This document shows, one piece after another, positions 51,068 through 59,469 of a DNA stretch of 64,000 bases. Each line of letters opens with the position of its first letter. Position 1 is the stretch's first letter. Made by a program: the position numbers and the translations under genes. Under the pieces are notes generated by a model. That model worked only from the letters and a program-made list of their open reading frames with translations. It was not told where the DNA came from and did no database searches. The DNA is from JANXSS01 sp040385645 (GTDB lineage: Bacteria; Pseudomonadota; Gammaproteobacteria; Burkholderiales; Burkholderiaceae_D): assembly GCA_040385645.1 (NCBI GenBank), contig JAZKGZ010000012.1, forward strand, positions 62,001 to 126,000. The letters run 5' to 3'.

Positions 51068-51862
51068 ATGCTGAAAATTATCTCCGCCAACCTCAATGGG
51101 ATTCGCTCCGCTTCGAAAAAGGGTTTTTTCGGATGGATGCATGTGCAAGATGCGGATTTCGTCTGCGTTCAGGAAATTCGTGCGCAAGCTGGCGACATGA
51201 CGACGGATTTTCACAGCCCTGCCGGCTACCATGGGCACTTTCACTATGCCGAGAAGAAAGGGTATGCCGGTACCGGCATTTATAGCAAGCGGCAGCCGGA
51301 TACGGTGCGCTTAGGTTTCGGTGACCCCGAATTCGATGCCGAGGGGCGGTATATCCAGTGCGATTTCGGTAATCTCTCCGTCATTTCTCTGTATTGCCCA
51401 TCCGGCTCATCCAGCCCGGAACGGCAACTGGCGAAATTCCGCTTCATGGCCACGTTCTTTCCTCATCTGGCAGCGTTAAAAGCGTGCGGTAGAGAGGTCG
51501 TGATATGCGGCGATTGGAATATTGCGCACCATCCCATCGATTTGAAGAATTGGAAGGGCAATCAAAAAAATTCGGGTTTTCTGCCAGAAGAACGCGCGTG
51601 GCTGACCCGCATTTTCTCGGAAATAGAAATGGTGGACGTATTTCGCCGCATCGAACCCGGCGAGCACCATTACACCTGGTGGAGCAATCGTGGCAACGCC
51701 TGGGCCAACAACGTGGGGTGGCGCATCGATTACCACATCGCCACGCCCACCCTGGCGGGTTGCGCCTGCCTACCTGTGATTTACAAAGAACAGCGCTTCA
51801 GCGACCATGCGCCGCTGACGATCGCTTACGACTGGTCGGGGTGGGAACACGCGCCGTCTTGA
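51068..51862 (+). CDS. xth: Exodeoxyribonuclease III / AP endonuclease
   Basis: DNA-repair nuclease of the EEP fold that cuts at abasic sites and degrades 3' ends. Motifs are ISANLNGIRSASKKGF (residues 4-19), the metal-binding Glu in CVQEIRAQ, GDWNIAHHPIDLKNWKGN (about 149-166), WRIDYHIATP and the final SDHAPLTIAYD with the catalytic His. The length of 264 residues is standard. The pyrE/xth divergent pair is common in Burkholderiales. Confidence 0.97.
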   Translation: MLKIISANLNGIRSASKKGFFGWMHVQDADFVCVQEIRAQAGDMTTDFHSPAGYHGHFHYAEKKGYAGTGIYSKRQPDTVRLGFGDPEFDAEGRYIQCDFGNLSVISLYCPSGSSSPERQLAKFRFMATFFPHLAALKACGREVVICGDWNIAHHPIDLKNWKGNQKNSGFLPEERAWLTRIFSEIEMVDVFRRIEPGEHHYTWWSNRGNAWANNVGWRIDYHIATPTLAGCACLPVIYKEQRFSDHAPLTIAYDWSGWEHAPS

Positions 51863-51885
51863 TGAAACATTGGTAAATCTTCCTG

Positions 51886-52653
51886 CTAGTAATCCATAGC
51901 CATTTCGTGCAGATCCGCACGCATTGCCCGTAGTCGTGCCGGTGCAGACGCAACCTGCTCGGCTTCGAAACGCTTTTCCTCGACCTTGTCCAGCAGATTA
52001 TGTATGGTTTGATTGGCCGCACGCGCCATCAGATCCGTACTTTGCATCTTGCGCTTGGCGTAGGCACGCGCCCTCGGCAACTGGTCGATCAATGAGAATG
52101 TCTTGCGGGGAATCGATCCTTTGATTGCAATCGCAACCGGAATTGCCACGAAACTAGTTAATGTCCCGGCGATAGCACCAGTGGCCGTACCAATGCCCAT
52201 GCCGGCGATGGCAGTCACCGGTTTGGCGCAGTAGACTGGAGCGCGCCAACCTTTGGAAAATCCATTAATGGCACCGCCGGCCGCACCCATGACCGGTGCG
52301 GCAACTACCATTACGCCGCTCTGAACGACTCCGGTCACCGTCGCTGCAGTGAGTGCGCCGGCACGTGCAGCCGCGCCACCACTAAGTGCGATGCCCGTTT
52401 TGAACTTGCCTCCGAGGGTGGAGGCGGGAGTTGTCGTATCGAGTCCACGTGAAGCTAGTGTAACCAACTGCTGGTTTTTCTCGATCAAACGGCTGCGCAA
52501 CTGCACAATCTTTTCAACATTGCCGGTAATCAGGGGTATACGCTCGTAAGCGTCAAGATCGGCCTGCAAGCTGCTGGCGATTTCCTTGACGGCCTGACGT
52601 TGCTGATGTGCCAGAGCGGCATTGACCGAATTGTTTTGTGAATTGGTGCGCAT
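51886..52653 (-). CDS. Orphan protein with glycine-zipper hydrophobic core
   Basis: I do not recognise this family. The 255-residue protein opens with a polar Asn/Gln/Ser-rich leader without a Sec signal and a helical region (about 10-80). A long Gly/Ala-rich hydrophobic region follows at about 82-180, with zipper-like repeats (GAAGGAINGFSKGW, AGMGIGTATGAIAGTLTSFV) resembling membrane-inserting glycine zippers. The C-terminal quarter is helical and charged (RARAYAKRKMQ, KVEEKRFEAEQVA). An AGGA site lies 7 bases before the ATG. It is alone between xth (convergent) and ampG. A membrane-inserting or secreted protein is plausible; nothing in the sequence proves it. Confidence 0.65.
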   Translation of the reverse strand: MRTNSQNNSVNAALAHQQRQAVKEIASSLQADLDAYERIPLITGNVEKIVQLRSRLIEKNQQLVTLASRGLDTTTPASTLGGKFKTGIALSGGAAARAGALTAATVTGVVQSGVMVVAAPVMGAAGGAINGFSKGWRAPVYCAKPVTAIAGMGIGTATGAIAGTLTSFVAIPVAIAIKGSIPRKTFSLIDQLPRARAYAKRKMQSTDLMARAANQTIHNLLDKVEEKRFEAEQVASAPARLRAMRADLHEMAMDY

Positions 52654-52854
52654 TCTATTTCCTAGGTAGCAAAATTGATTGGAAAAGTCCGGAAGTTATC
52701 CGGTAGAGAATCGAAAAAACGGTTCCGCTGGTGGACACTGCAGAGCCAGGCATTAGAGGTTGATCGGCAGCTTGAGATAGTTGTCTCTACGACCTGATGC
52801 GGGGTTGTCAAAAATCAAACTACACGTAGGTATCTCTCAAATCTCCACAGAAGC

Positions 52855-54186
52855 TCAAGCGTTTTTCGTCATTGTCACGCCGCTGCCCCGCCATGGTGCA
52901 ATTTTTGCCAACATCAACATGCCGGGAAAGGCCAGTGCGAAGCAGATCAAAAAGAAATAGAACCAGCCGGTCTCGGCAACGATGTACCCGGCCGAGGCAT
53001 TGATGAAAGTGCGCGGCACCGCTGCCAGGCTGGAAAACAAGGCGTATTGCGTGGCCGTGTAGCGCGGGTCGGTCGCACGCGAGATGAACGCGACGAAGGC
53101 TGCCGCGCCCAGCCCATTGCTGCCGAACGCTTCGAAGGCGATTACCGCTCCCAGCAGCACTGGGTCCGGGCCAGCATAGGACAGCCATGCAAAGCCCAGA
53201 ATCGAAATCGCTTGAATGCCGCCGAACACCCATAGGCCACGGTTGATGCCGAGCTTGACCATCCACACGCCACCGACGATACCGCCGGCGATGCTGGCCC
53301 AGAAACCGGTGGTTTTGGCGACCACGCCGATCTGGGTCATGCTGAAACCGAGATCGAGATAGAACTTGGTGGACAAGGCTGTGGCCATGCTGTCGCCGAG
53401 TTTGTAGAGAAAGATGAAGCCGAGTATCCAGCAAGCGTTTTGCCAGCCGCCGCGCTGGATGAACTCCGTAAACGGCAGCACCAACGCCTCACGCATGCTT
53501 TTCGGTGGCGCGCCATATACTTTCGGCTCTTTGACCAGAAGCGTGCAGATCAAGCCCGGCAGCATGAAGCAGGCGGTGATCCAGAATACCGGCTGCCATG
53601 GCATGCGGTCGGCCAGGATCAGCGATAACGCACCCGGCACCATACCCGCCACCTTATAAGCGTTGACGTGTACCGCCGCACCCAGGCCCTGTTCGTTATC
53701 GGGCAATATTTCACGCCGATAGGCATCGATCACGATATCCTGGCTGGCAGAAATGAAAGCGACGGTCACGGCCGCTATCGCCACCCATGACACCTGCGTC
53801 AACGGATCGAGCATGCCCATGCCGCCGATGGTCAGAAAAAGCAATACTTGCGTCAGTGCCATCCAACCTCGACGACGCCCTAGCCAGCGAAAGCTGAACC
53901 GATCCATCAGCGGCGACCAGAGGAATTTCCAAGTGTAGGGAAACATCACCAGGGCGAACAAACCGAGCTTCTTCACATCCAGGCCGGATTTCGCCAGCCA
54001 GGCTTGCAGCAATGACAGCAGGATGAATAACGGCAATCCGGAGCTAAAGCCCATGAACAGCAGGATCAACATGCGCCGGTTCAGGTAGCTGTGCCAGGTC
54101 GGCGCTGCGGGCAAGCCGGCAGGTGTCAGTTCCGCCGGAGAGGTGGCAGCGACGATCTTGGACGTATCGGAAGCGTTATCTGTCAT
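52855..54186 (-). CDS. ampG: AmpG-family muropeptide permease (MFS)
   Basis: A 443-residue inner-membrane transporter with about 12-14 hydrophobic segments. AmpG-type marks are the early MGFSSGLPLFILLSLLQAWL and KKLGLFALVMFPYTWKFLWSPLMDR (split here), and the cytoplasmic loop LGRRRGWMALTQ. It should import GlcNAc-anhydroMurNAc peptides for wall recycling. The ATG overlaps the metW end by 11 bases. Confidence 0.92.
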   Translation of the reverse strand: MTDNASDTSKIVAATSPAELTPAGLPAAPTWHSYLNRRMLILLFMGFSSGLPLFILLSLLQAWLAKSGLDVKKLGLFALVMFPYTWKFLWSPLMDRFSFRWLGRRRGWMALTQVLLFLTIGGMGMLDPLTQVSWVAIAAVTVAFISASQDIVIDAYRREILPDNEQGLGAAVHVNAYKVAGMVPGALSLILADRMPWQPVFWITACFMLPGLICTLLVKEPKVYGAPPKSMREALVLPFTEFIQRGGWQNACWILGFIFLYKLGDSMATALSTKFYLDLGFSMTQIGVVAKTTGFWASIAGGIVGGVWMVKLGINRGLWVFGGIQAISILGFAWLSYAGPDPVLLGAVIAFEAFGSNGLGAAAFVAFISRATDPRYTATQYALFSSLAAVPRTFINASAGYIVAETGWFYFFLICFALAFPGMLMLAKIAPWRGSGVTMTKNA

Positions 54187-54796
54187 AGGTCTTGTCTTTT
54201 TTCCTCAGTCGAAAAACGGCCAGGCTACCCCGCCAGTTCGGCAGAAACGATACCGGACGACCGTTCTCCAGCGCCACCCGTTCGAGCACCTCTAAGCCAA
54301 CGTTTTCAGCCAGCGCTTCAAAGTCACTAATCGTCGCGCAACGCAGATTGGGGGTGTCGTACCACTCGTAGGGCAGGCTTTTGGAAACAGGCATGCGCCC
54401 ACGTAAAAGCGCCAGGCGATGCGGCCAATAGGCAAAATTCGGAAACGACACGATCGCCTCCTGCCCAACCCGGGCAATGTCGCGCAGGATACCCTCGACG
54501 TTTTTCATCATCTGCAATGCCGACAGGCAAAGCACGGTGTCGAATGCGTTGTCGGCGAAGATCGCCAATCCGGCTTCCAGATCCTGCTGAATCACCTGTA
54601 CGCCGCGTGCGATGCATTGCGGTAGCTGATGATCGTCGATCTCGACGCCATAACCGATGCAGTTTTTATCGGTCTGCAGATAGTCGAGCATCACGCCGTC
54701 GCCGCACCCCAGATCCAATACGTGGGATTGCGGCCTGACCCAATGGGCGATAAACGCCAGATCCGGGCGCAATACACTCAACTCGGCGAAATTCAT
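54176..54796 (-). CDS. metW: Methionine biosynthesis protein MetW
   Basis: A 206-residue methyltransferase-like protein that accompanies MetX in homoserine acylation. The SAM-type motif is VLDLGCGDGVMLDYL (about residues 26-40), with DTVLCLSALQMMKNVEGIL and WYDTPNLRCATISDFEALA as further MetW marks. The ATG at 54796 overlaps the metX stop by 4 bp (ATGA); 12 codons open upstream lie inside metX. The metX-metW pair is standard in betaproteobacteria. Confidence 0.95.
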   Translation of the reverse strand: MNFAELSVLRPDLAFIAHWVRPQSHVLDLGCGDGVMLDYLQTDKNCIGYGVEIDDHQLPQCIARGVQVIQQDLEAGLAIFADNAFDTVLCLSALQMMKNVEGILRDIARVGQEAIVSFPNFAYWPHRLALLRGRMPVSKSLPYEWYDTPNLRCATISDFEALAENVGLEVLERVALENGRPVSFLPNWRGSLAVFRLRKKDKTYDR

Positions 54797-55941
54797 GTTG
54801 CCGCTCCGCTGTCTGTCCCGATGTCTGCCCAAATCCGCTGGTAATAGGTGCGCACGCAGCGCATATACCGCTCGTCTTCCAACAGAAAAGCATCGTGCCC
54901 GTGCGGCGCATCGATTTCGGCGTAGGTTACACGGCGGCGATTATTTACTAGCGCCTGCACGATCTCACGGCTGCGTGCCGGTGCGAAGCGCCAGTCCGTC
55001 GAAAACGATACCACCAGAAATTGCGCGGTCGTGCCGGCCATGGCACGGGTCAGATCGCCATCGTAAGCACGGGCCGGATCGAAATAGTCCAGTGCCTTCG
55101 TAATCAACAAATAGGTGTTGGCATCGAAATATTCGGAGAATTTGTCACCCTGATAGCGCAGGTACGATTCGATCTCGAAATCGATACCGTAACCGAATTG
55201 ATAGGTACCGGATCGCAGCTCGCGGCCAAATTTTTCCGCCATGTCGTCGTTGGAGAGGTAGGTGATGTGGCCCACCATACGGGCGACTCGCAAACCGTTT
55301 TTCGGCACCACGCCGTAGGCATAAAAATCCCCACCTCGATAATCGGGATCGGTCAGGATGGCCTGCCGCGCCACGTCGTTGAAAGCAATATTTTGCGCCG
55401 AAAGGCGCGGTGTTGCCGCCACGACCACGCAATGGCGCACTCGGTGCGGATACATCATGCTCCAGGCCATGGCCTGCATTCCGCCCAACGAGCCACCCAT
55501 GACGGCGGCGAATCGCTCGATGCCCAATACGTCGGCCAGCCTGGCCTGGGCATACACCCAGTCTTCGACGGTCACTACCGGAAAGCTCGCACCGTAAGGT
55601 TTGCCGGTTGCGGGATTCGTATGCATCGGTCCTGTCGAGCCGAAGCAAGAACCGAGATTATTGACACCGATGACAAAAAAACGCTCGGTATCGACCGGCT
55701 TTCCAGGACCGACCATGCTGTCCCACCATCCTGGGCTGGTATCGCCGGCCTGATGGATACCGGCGACATGATGCGAGGCGTTGAGTGCGTGGCATACCAG
55801 TACGGCATTGGATCGCGTGGCATTGAGCGTGCCGTAGGTTTCATACACCAGGGTGTAATCAACAATCGAAGCACCGCTTTGCAACGCCAGAGGCGCGGCA
55901 AAATGCATCGATTGTGGTGCCACGATTCCGATGGAAGACAT
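54793..55941 (-). CDS. metX: Homoserine O-acyltransferase (MetX)
   Basis: Acylates homoserine (acetyl or succinyl donor) in methionine synthesis. The alpha/beta hydrolase nucleophile is in GGSLGGMQAMAW (Ser at about residue 149). The catalytic Asp is in SFSTDWRFAP and the His in APHGHDAFLLE. The length of 382 residues is standard. Acetyl versus succinyl specificity cannot be told by motif alone; betaproteobacterial MetX with MetW often uses succinyl-CoA. The start is 50 bases downstream of the ptsI stop. Confidence 0.95.
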   Translation of the reverse strand: MSSIGIVAPQSMHFAAPLALQSGASIVDYTLVYETYGTLNATRSNAVLVCHALNASHHVAGIHQAGDTSPGWWDSMVGPGKPVDTERFFVIGVNNLGSCFGSTGPMHTNPATGKPYGASFPVVTVEDWVYAQARLADVLGIERFAAVMGGSLGGMQAMAWSMMYPHRVRHCVVVAATPRLSAQNIAFNDVARQAILTDPDYRGGDFYAYGVVPKNGLRVARMVGHITYLSNDDMAEKFGRELRSGTYQFGYGIDFEIESYLRYQGDKFSEYFDANTYLLITKALDYFDPARAYDGDLTRAMAGTTAQFLVVSFSTDWRFAPARSREIVQALVNNRRRVTYAEIDAPHGHDAFLLEDERYMRCVRTYYQRIWADIGTDSGAAT

Positions 55942-55990
55942 GAAGACCTGAGAACCTAAAAACGGTGAAGGTGAAAAATGCTGGCCGATT

Positions 55991-57751
55991 CTACATCGTA
56001 CGTAGCTGCAGAACGGCGTCCGCGATGACGCCCGGTTCCATAGTGCGCATGATTTTTTTCACCTGTGGTGTCAATACGTTCAGGTCGCTGCCCAAGATTT
56101 CTTGCTTCACTGCCAGCAGCTGCGCTGGATGCATTGAAAACTCCCGCAGACCCATGCCTAACAACAGGCGTGTGAGTTTGGTATCGCCAGCCATTTCACC
56201 GCAAACCGAGACCGGCAGGCCGGCCTTGGCGCCGACAGCGATGATCGACGACAGCAGAAACAGAATTGCCGGATGCAGCGGATCGTATAAATGCGCGACT
56301 TCATGATCGACGCGATCGATCGCCAGTGTATATTGGATCAAATCGTTGGTGCCGATCGATAGAAAATCCATACGCTTGACGAACAGCGGCAAGGTCAGCG
56401 CGGCTGCCGGAATTTCGATCATGGCACCGATCTTGATGGCGGGATCGAAGGGTTTTCCAGCTGCTATCAATTGCGCCTTGGCTTGTTCGATCATGACCAG
56501 CGTCTGATCGATTTCGAACGCGTGCGCCAGCATCGGAATGAGCAGCTTGATTGGCCCGAAGGCCGAAGCCCGAAGGATGGCACGCAACTGTGCCAGAAAC
56601 ATCTGTGGCTCGGCCAGGCAGAATCGGATCGCACGCAGGCCTAGCGCCGGGTTCAATGCCGTCTGCTCGGCGGTATCGAGCGGCTTGTCGGCACCCGTAT
56701 CGAGCGTGCGGATAGTGACCGGGCGACCCTTCATCGCCAGCACCGCGTTGCGGTAGGACTCGAACTGCTCTTCCTCGGTAGGCAGCTTGTTGCCGACGCT
56801 GGCGCGGTTCATGAACAAAAATTCCGAGCGAAATAATCCTACGCCGTGCGCACCGCCCTCTAGAGCGGCGACGCAATCGTCGGGAAACTCGATGTTGGCC
56901 AATAGCGTCACCGGTGTGCCGTCGCGTGTTACCGAAGGCGTTTTCTTCAGCTTGCCGAGCTTCTTACGATCCCGCGCCTGCCGGCTTTGTCGTTCGCGAT
57001 ACTGCTCCAACACCTGTGCACCAGGGTCGACGATAACGACACCGGCGTCGCCGTCGATAATTACCCAGTCGTCTTGTGCGATCAAAGCCGACGCATTGAA
57101 CATGCCTACTGCGGCGGGTATATCGAGGCTGCGCGCAACGATGGCGGTATGGGAATTCTGACCGCCTAGATCGGTAACGAATCCGCTGAAAGCCCGATCC
57201 CGGAATTGCAGCATGTCGGCCGGCGAAATATCGTGCGCCACCACGATGAGGTTGGCAGTCGTGTTAGCGTCATCGGTGGTGCTGGGTGGCCGCGGCAGGA
57301 TCGACGCCGTGCCGGTAAGTATTTTCAATACCCGCTCACCGACCTGCTGGATGTCGGCCTTGCGCTCGCGTAGGTACGTGTCGCCGATCTCGTCGAACTG
57401 CGCGGAAAGTTCATCGATCTGCGTCACCAGCGCCCACTCGGCGTTGTAATGGCGCGTGCGAATGATATCGAGCGGAATTTCCGAAATCATCGGGTCGGAC
57501 AGGATCAGCGCATGCACGTCGATGAAAGCACCCAATTCTGCAGGCGAATCTTTGGGCAGTGCGCTCCAGATCGCCTGCAGTTCTTTCTGTACGGTTTTGT
57601 GCGCATCTTGCAGCCGTGCCACTTCGGCTTCTACCTGATGCTCCTCGATTAGGTAATGTTTGACATCCAGCGCAGCCGGCGTCAGAAGATGCGCGCGTCC
57701 GATTGCGATGCCGCGCGAAACCGAAATGCCGTGTAGCGTGAAAGATGCCAT
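55991..57751 (-). CDS. ptsI: PTS enzyme I (phosphoenolpyruvate-protein phosphotransferase)
   Basis: Transfers phosphate from PEP to HPr. The 586 residues include the phosphohistidine site GGQNSHTAIVARSLDIPA (about 180-197), the PEP-binding core LFRSEFLFMNR and TIRTLDTGADKPL, and the C-terminal SVCGEMAGD with the conserved Cys. It follows ptsH on the same strand. No sugar-specific EIIB/EIIC gene is in the window, so the pathway here is probably regulatory. Confidence 0.97.
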   Translation of the reverse strand: MASFTLHGISVSRGIAIGRAHLLTPAALDVKHYLIEEHQVEAEVARLQDAHKTVQKELQAIWSALPKDSPAELGAFIDVHALILSDPMISEIPLDIIRTRHYNAEWALVTQIDELSAQFDEIGDTYLRERKADIQQVGERVLKILTGTASILPRPPSTTDDANTTANLIVVAHDISPADMLQFRDRAFSGFVTDLGGQNSHTAIVARSLDIPAAVGMFNASALIAQDDWVIIDGDAGVVIVDPGAQVLEQYRERQSRQARDRKKLGKLKKTPSVTRDGTPVTLLANIEFPDDCVAALEGGAHGVGLFRSEFLFMNRASVGNKLPTEEEQFESYRNAVLAMKGRPVTIRTLDTGADKPLDTAEQTALNPALGLRAIRFCLAEPQMFLAQLRAILRASAFGPIKLLIPMLAHAFEIDQTLVMIEQAKAQLIAAGKPFDPAIKIGAMIEIPAAALTLPLFVKRMDFLSIGTNDLIQYTLAIDRVDHEVAHLYDPLHPAILFLLSSIIAVGAKAGLPVSVCGEMAGDTKLTRLLLGMGLREFSMHPAQLLAVKQEILGSDLNVLTPQVKKIMRTMEPGVIADAVLQLRTM

Positions 57752-57803
57752 CGATGGATTTAGCTGAATCAGTGATCGAATCTGTGGTCGGATTCGCGGT
57801 TGA

Positions 57804-58073
57804 CTACTCGTCTTCGCCGAATTTATTCTCGATCAGCGCCGCGATAGCGTCGAAGCAGGCCTGCTCGTCGGACCCTTCGACTTCCAGCAGCACTTTCGTA
57901 CCCTTGCCGGCGGCCAGCATCATGACGCCCATAATCGATTTCGCATTGACCCGGCGCTTGTTACGCGTCATCCAGACCTCGCTCTTGAATTTTGCCGCCA
58001 GTTGCGTCAGCTTGGCCGAAGCACGGGCATGTAGTCCGAGCTTATTGACGATTTCCAATTCTTGTTCGATCAT
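57804..58073 (-). CDS. ptsH: Phosphocarrier protein HPr
   Basis: An 89-residue phosphocarrier. Both regulatory sites are present: His15 in NKLGLHARASAKL and Ser46 in AKSIMGVMML, the latter the target of HPr kinase in betaproteobacteria. It lies between the EIIA-Man gene (10 bases upstream) and ptsI. With no permease nearby, HPr most likely takes part in control of carbon or nitrogen genes. Confidence 0.97.
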   Translation of the reverse strand: MIEQELEIVNKLGLHARASAKLTQLAAKFKSEVWMTRNKRRVNAKSIMGVMMLAAGKGTKVLLEVEGSDEQACFDAIAALIENKFGEDE

Positions 58074-58082
58074 TTTTGTCTG

Positions 58083-58490
58083 TTAATTCGGCGAAAGGCG
58101 AACCCGGTTATCCACACGCACTGCTCCGTTCTGACCGCCGGAGAGTGCCATTTCCACTACTACATCCAGCGTATCGCTACGGTAAGTAATGGCACGCAAC
58201 AGCATCGGCAAGCTGATGCCGGCAATTACCTCTACCTGACCCGGATGGCAAAGCGACAACGTGCAATTGGATGGCGTACCTCCCATGACGTCGGTAATCA
58301 CTAACACGCCGGTGCCATCGTCCAAGCGGGCGATGGCAGCTTTGGCCAGCCACTTAACTTCCGCCGGGTCCTGGTCGGCGCGAACGTCGATCGCATCCAG
58401 ACGATCCGGTCGTCCGCGAAACACGTGCGCAGCAGCCTCGATGAATGCCTGTCCGAGCGGTGCATGCGTCAACAAAAGTATTCCAACCAT
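58083..58490 (-). CDS. PTS mannose-family EIIA component
   Basis: A 135-residue EIIA of the mannose class. The phosphorylated His is H9 in VGILLLTHAPLGQAF, and the fold continues with ITDVMGGTPSNCTLSL (about 70-85), the family's second conserved stretch. In many betaproteobacteria this protein stands alone with HPr and EI, without EIIB/EIIC, as a regulatory phosphotransfer chain. It starts 9 bases after gshB. Confidence 0.95.
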   Translation of the reverse strand: MVGILLLTHAPLGQAFIEAAAHVFRGRPDRLDAIDVRADQDPAEVKWLAKAAIARLDDGTGVLVITDVMGGTPSNCTLSLCHPGQVEVIAGISLPMLLRAITYRSDTLDVVVEMALSGGQNGAVRVDNRVRLSPN

Positions 58491-58499
58491 GATAACGGA

Positions 58500-59459
58500 T
58501 CACACTGCTTTCTCTAAAGCATTCATGAACAGATGCGGTACATCGAAGCCAGTCTGTTGCGTGATTTCCTGAAAACAGGTCGGGCTGGTCACATTGATTT
58601 CAGTGAGTTTGTCTCCGATTACATCCAGGCCGACCAGCATCAAACCGCGTGACCATAGCACTGGAGCCAAGGTGTCGGCAATTCTACGGTCGCTTTCGGA
58701 CAATGGCTGGGCAACGCCCACGCCACCTGCTGCCAGGTTGCCGCGCACCTCGCCGCCCTGGGGGATACGCGCCAGGCAAAACGGCACGACCGCGCCGCCG
58801 ATGAGAAGAATGCGTTTGTCACCCTTGACGATCTCGGGAATATAACGCTGCACCATGATCGTCGTGCGACCATTAGCGGTCAGGCCCTCGATGGTGGCAC
58901 CCAGATTCATACCGTCCTCGCGCACTCGGAACACACCTGCACCGCCCATACCGTCGAGCGGCTTGAGAATGATGTCGCGGTGCTCGGCATGAAAAGCACG
59001 AATACGCGCGGCGGCGCTGGTCACCAAGGTCGGTGCAGTCAAGTCGGAAAACTGCGTGATAGCCAGTTTCTCGTTGTGGTTACGCACCGCGTCCGGCCGG
59101 TTGAAGACCCGGGCACCCTGCTGCTGCGCCAACTCGAGCAAATGCGTCGCATACAGATATTCCATGTCGAACGGCGGGTCTTTACGCATGACCACGGCAT
59201 CGAATGTGTGTAACGGTGCGGCTGCCGGCTCGGCTGCATCGAACCAGGCTGGCTGGTTACCGTTAGTGTCGTCGATGCGGCTACGGATACGGATGCGGGC
59301 GACGTTCGCCACCACGACGCTGGCTTCGATTGCCATGTCTTTTTGTTCGAAGGCGTGAAGCTCGTGGCCACGGCGCGCGGCCTCCACCATCATCGCGTAA
59401 GTCGTATCTTTGTAAATCTTGAAGCCGTCCAACGGATCGGCGCAAAAAGCTATTTTCAT
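58500..59459 (-). CDS. gshB: Glutathione synthetase
   Basis: ATP-grasp enzyme joining gamma-glutamylcysteine and glycine. The family marks are MKIAFCADPLDGFKIYKDTT at the start, FNRPDAVRNHNEKLAITQF, the ATP-binding ILKPLDGMGGAGVFRV and the metal-binding LDVIGDKLTEINVTSPTCF. The length of 319 residues is normal. It follows gshA after 10 bases, so the two glutathione genes form one unit with the PTS genes behind them. Confidence 0.97.
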   Translation of the reverse strand: MKIAFCADPLDGFKIYKDTTYAMMVEAARRGHELHAFEQKDMAIEASVVVANVARIRIRSRIDDTNGNQPAWFDAAEPAAAPLHTFDAVVMRKDPPFDMEYLYATHLLELAQQQGARVFNRPDAVRNHNEKLAITQFSDLTAPTLVTSAAARIRAFHAEHRDIILKPLDGMGGAGVFRVREDGMNLGATIEGLTANGRTTIMVQRYIPEIVKGDKRILLIGGAVVPFCLARIPQGGEVRGNLAAGGVGVAQPLSESDRRIADTLAPVLWSRGLMLVGLDVIGDKLTEINVTSPTCFQEITQQTGFDVPHLFMNALEKAV

Positions 59460-59469
59460 GAATGCGCGA

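Noticed and set aside
55021..55959. 312-codon plus-strand open frame over metX
   Set aside because: Antisense to metX, which has clear catalytic motifs; the frame results from codon bias of the true gene.
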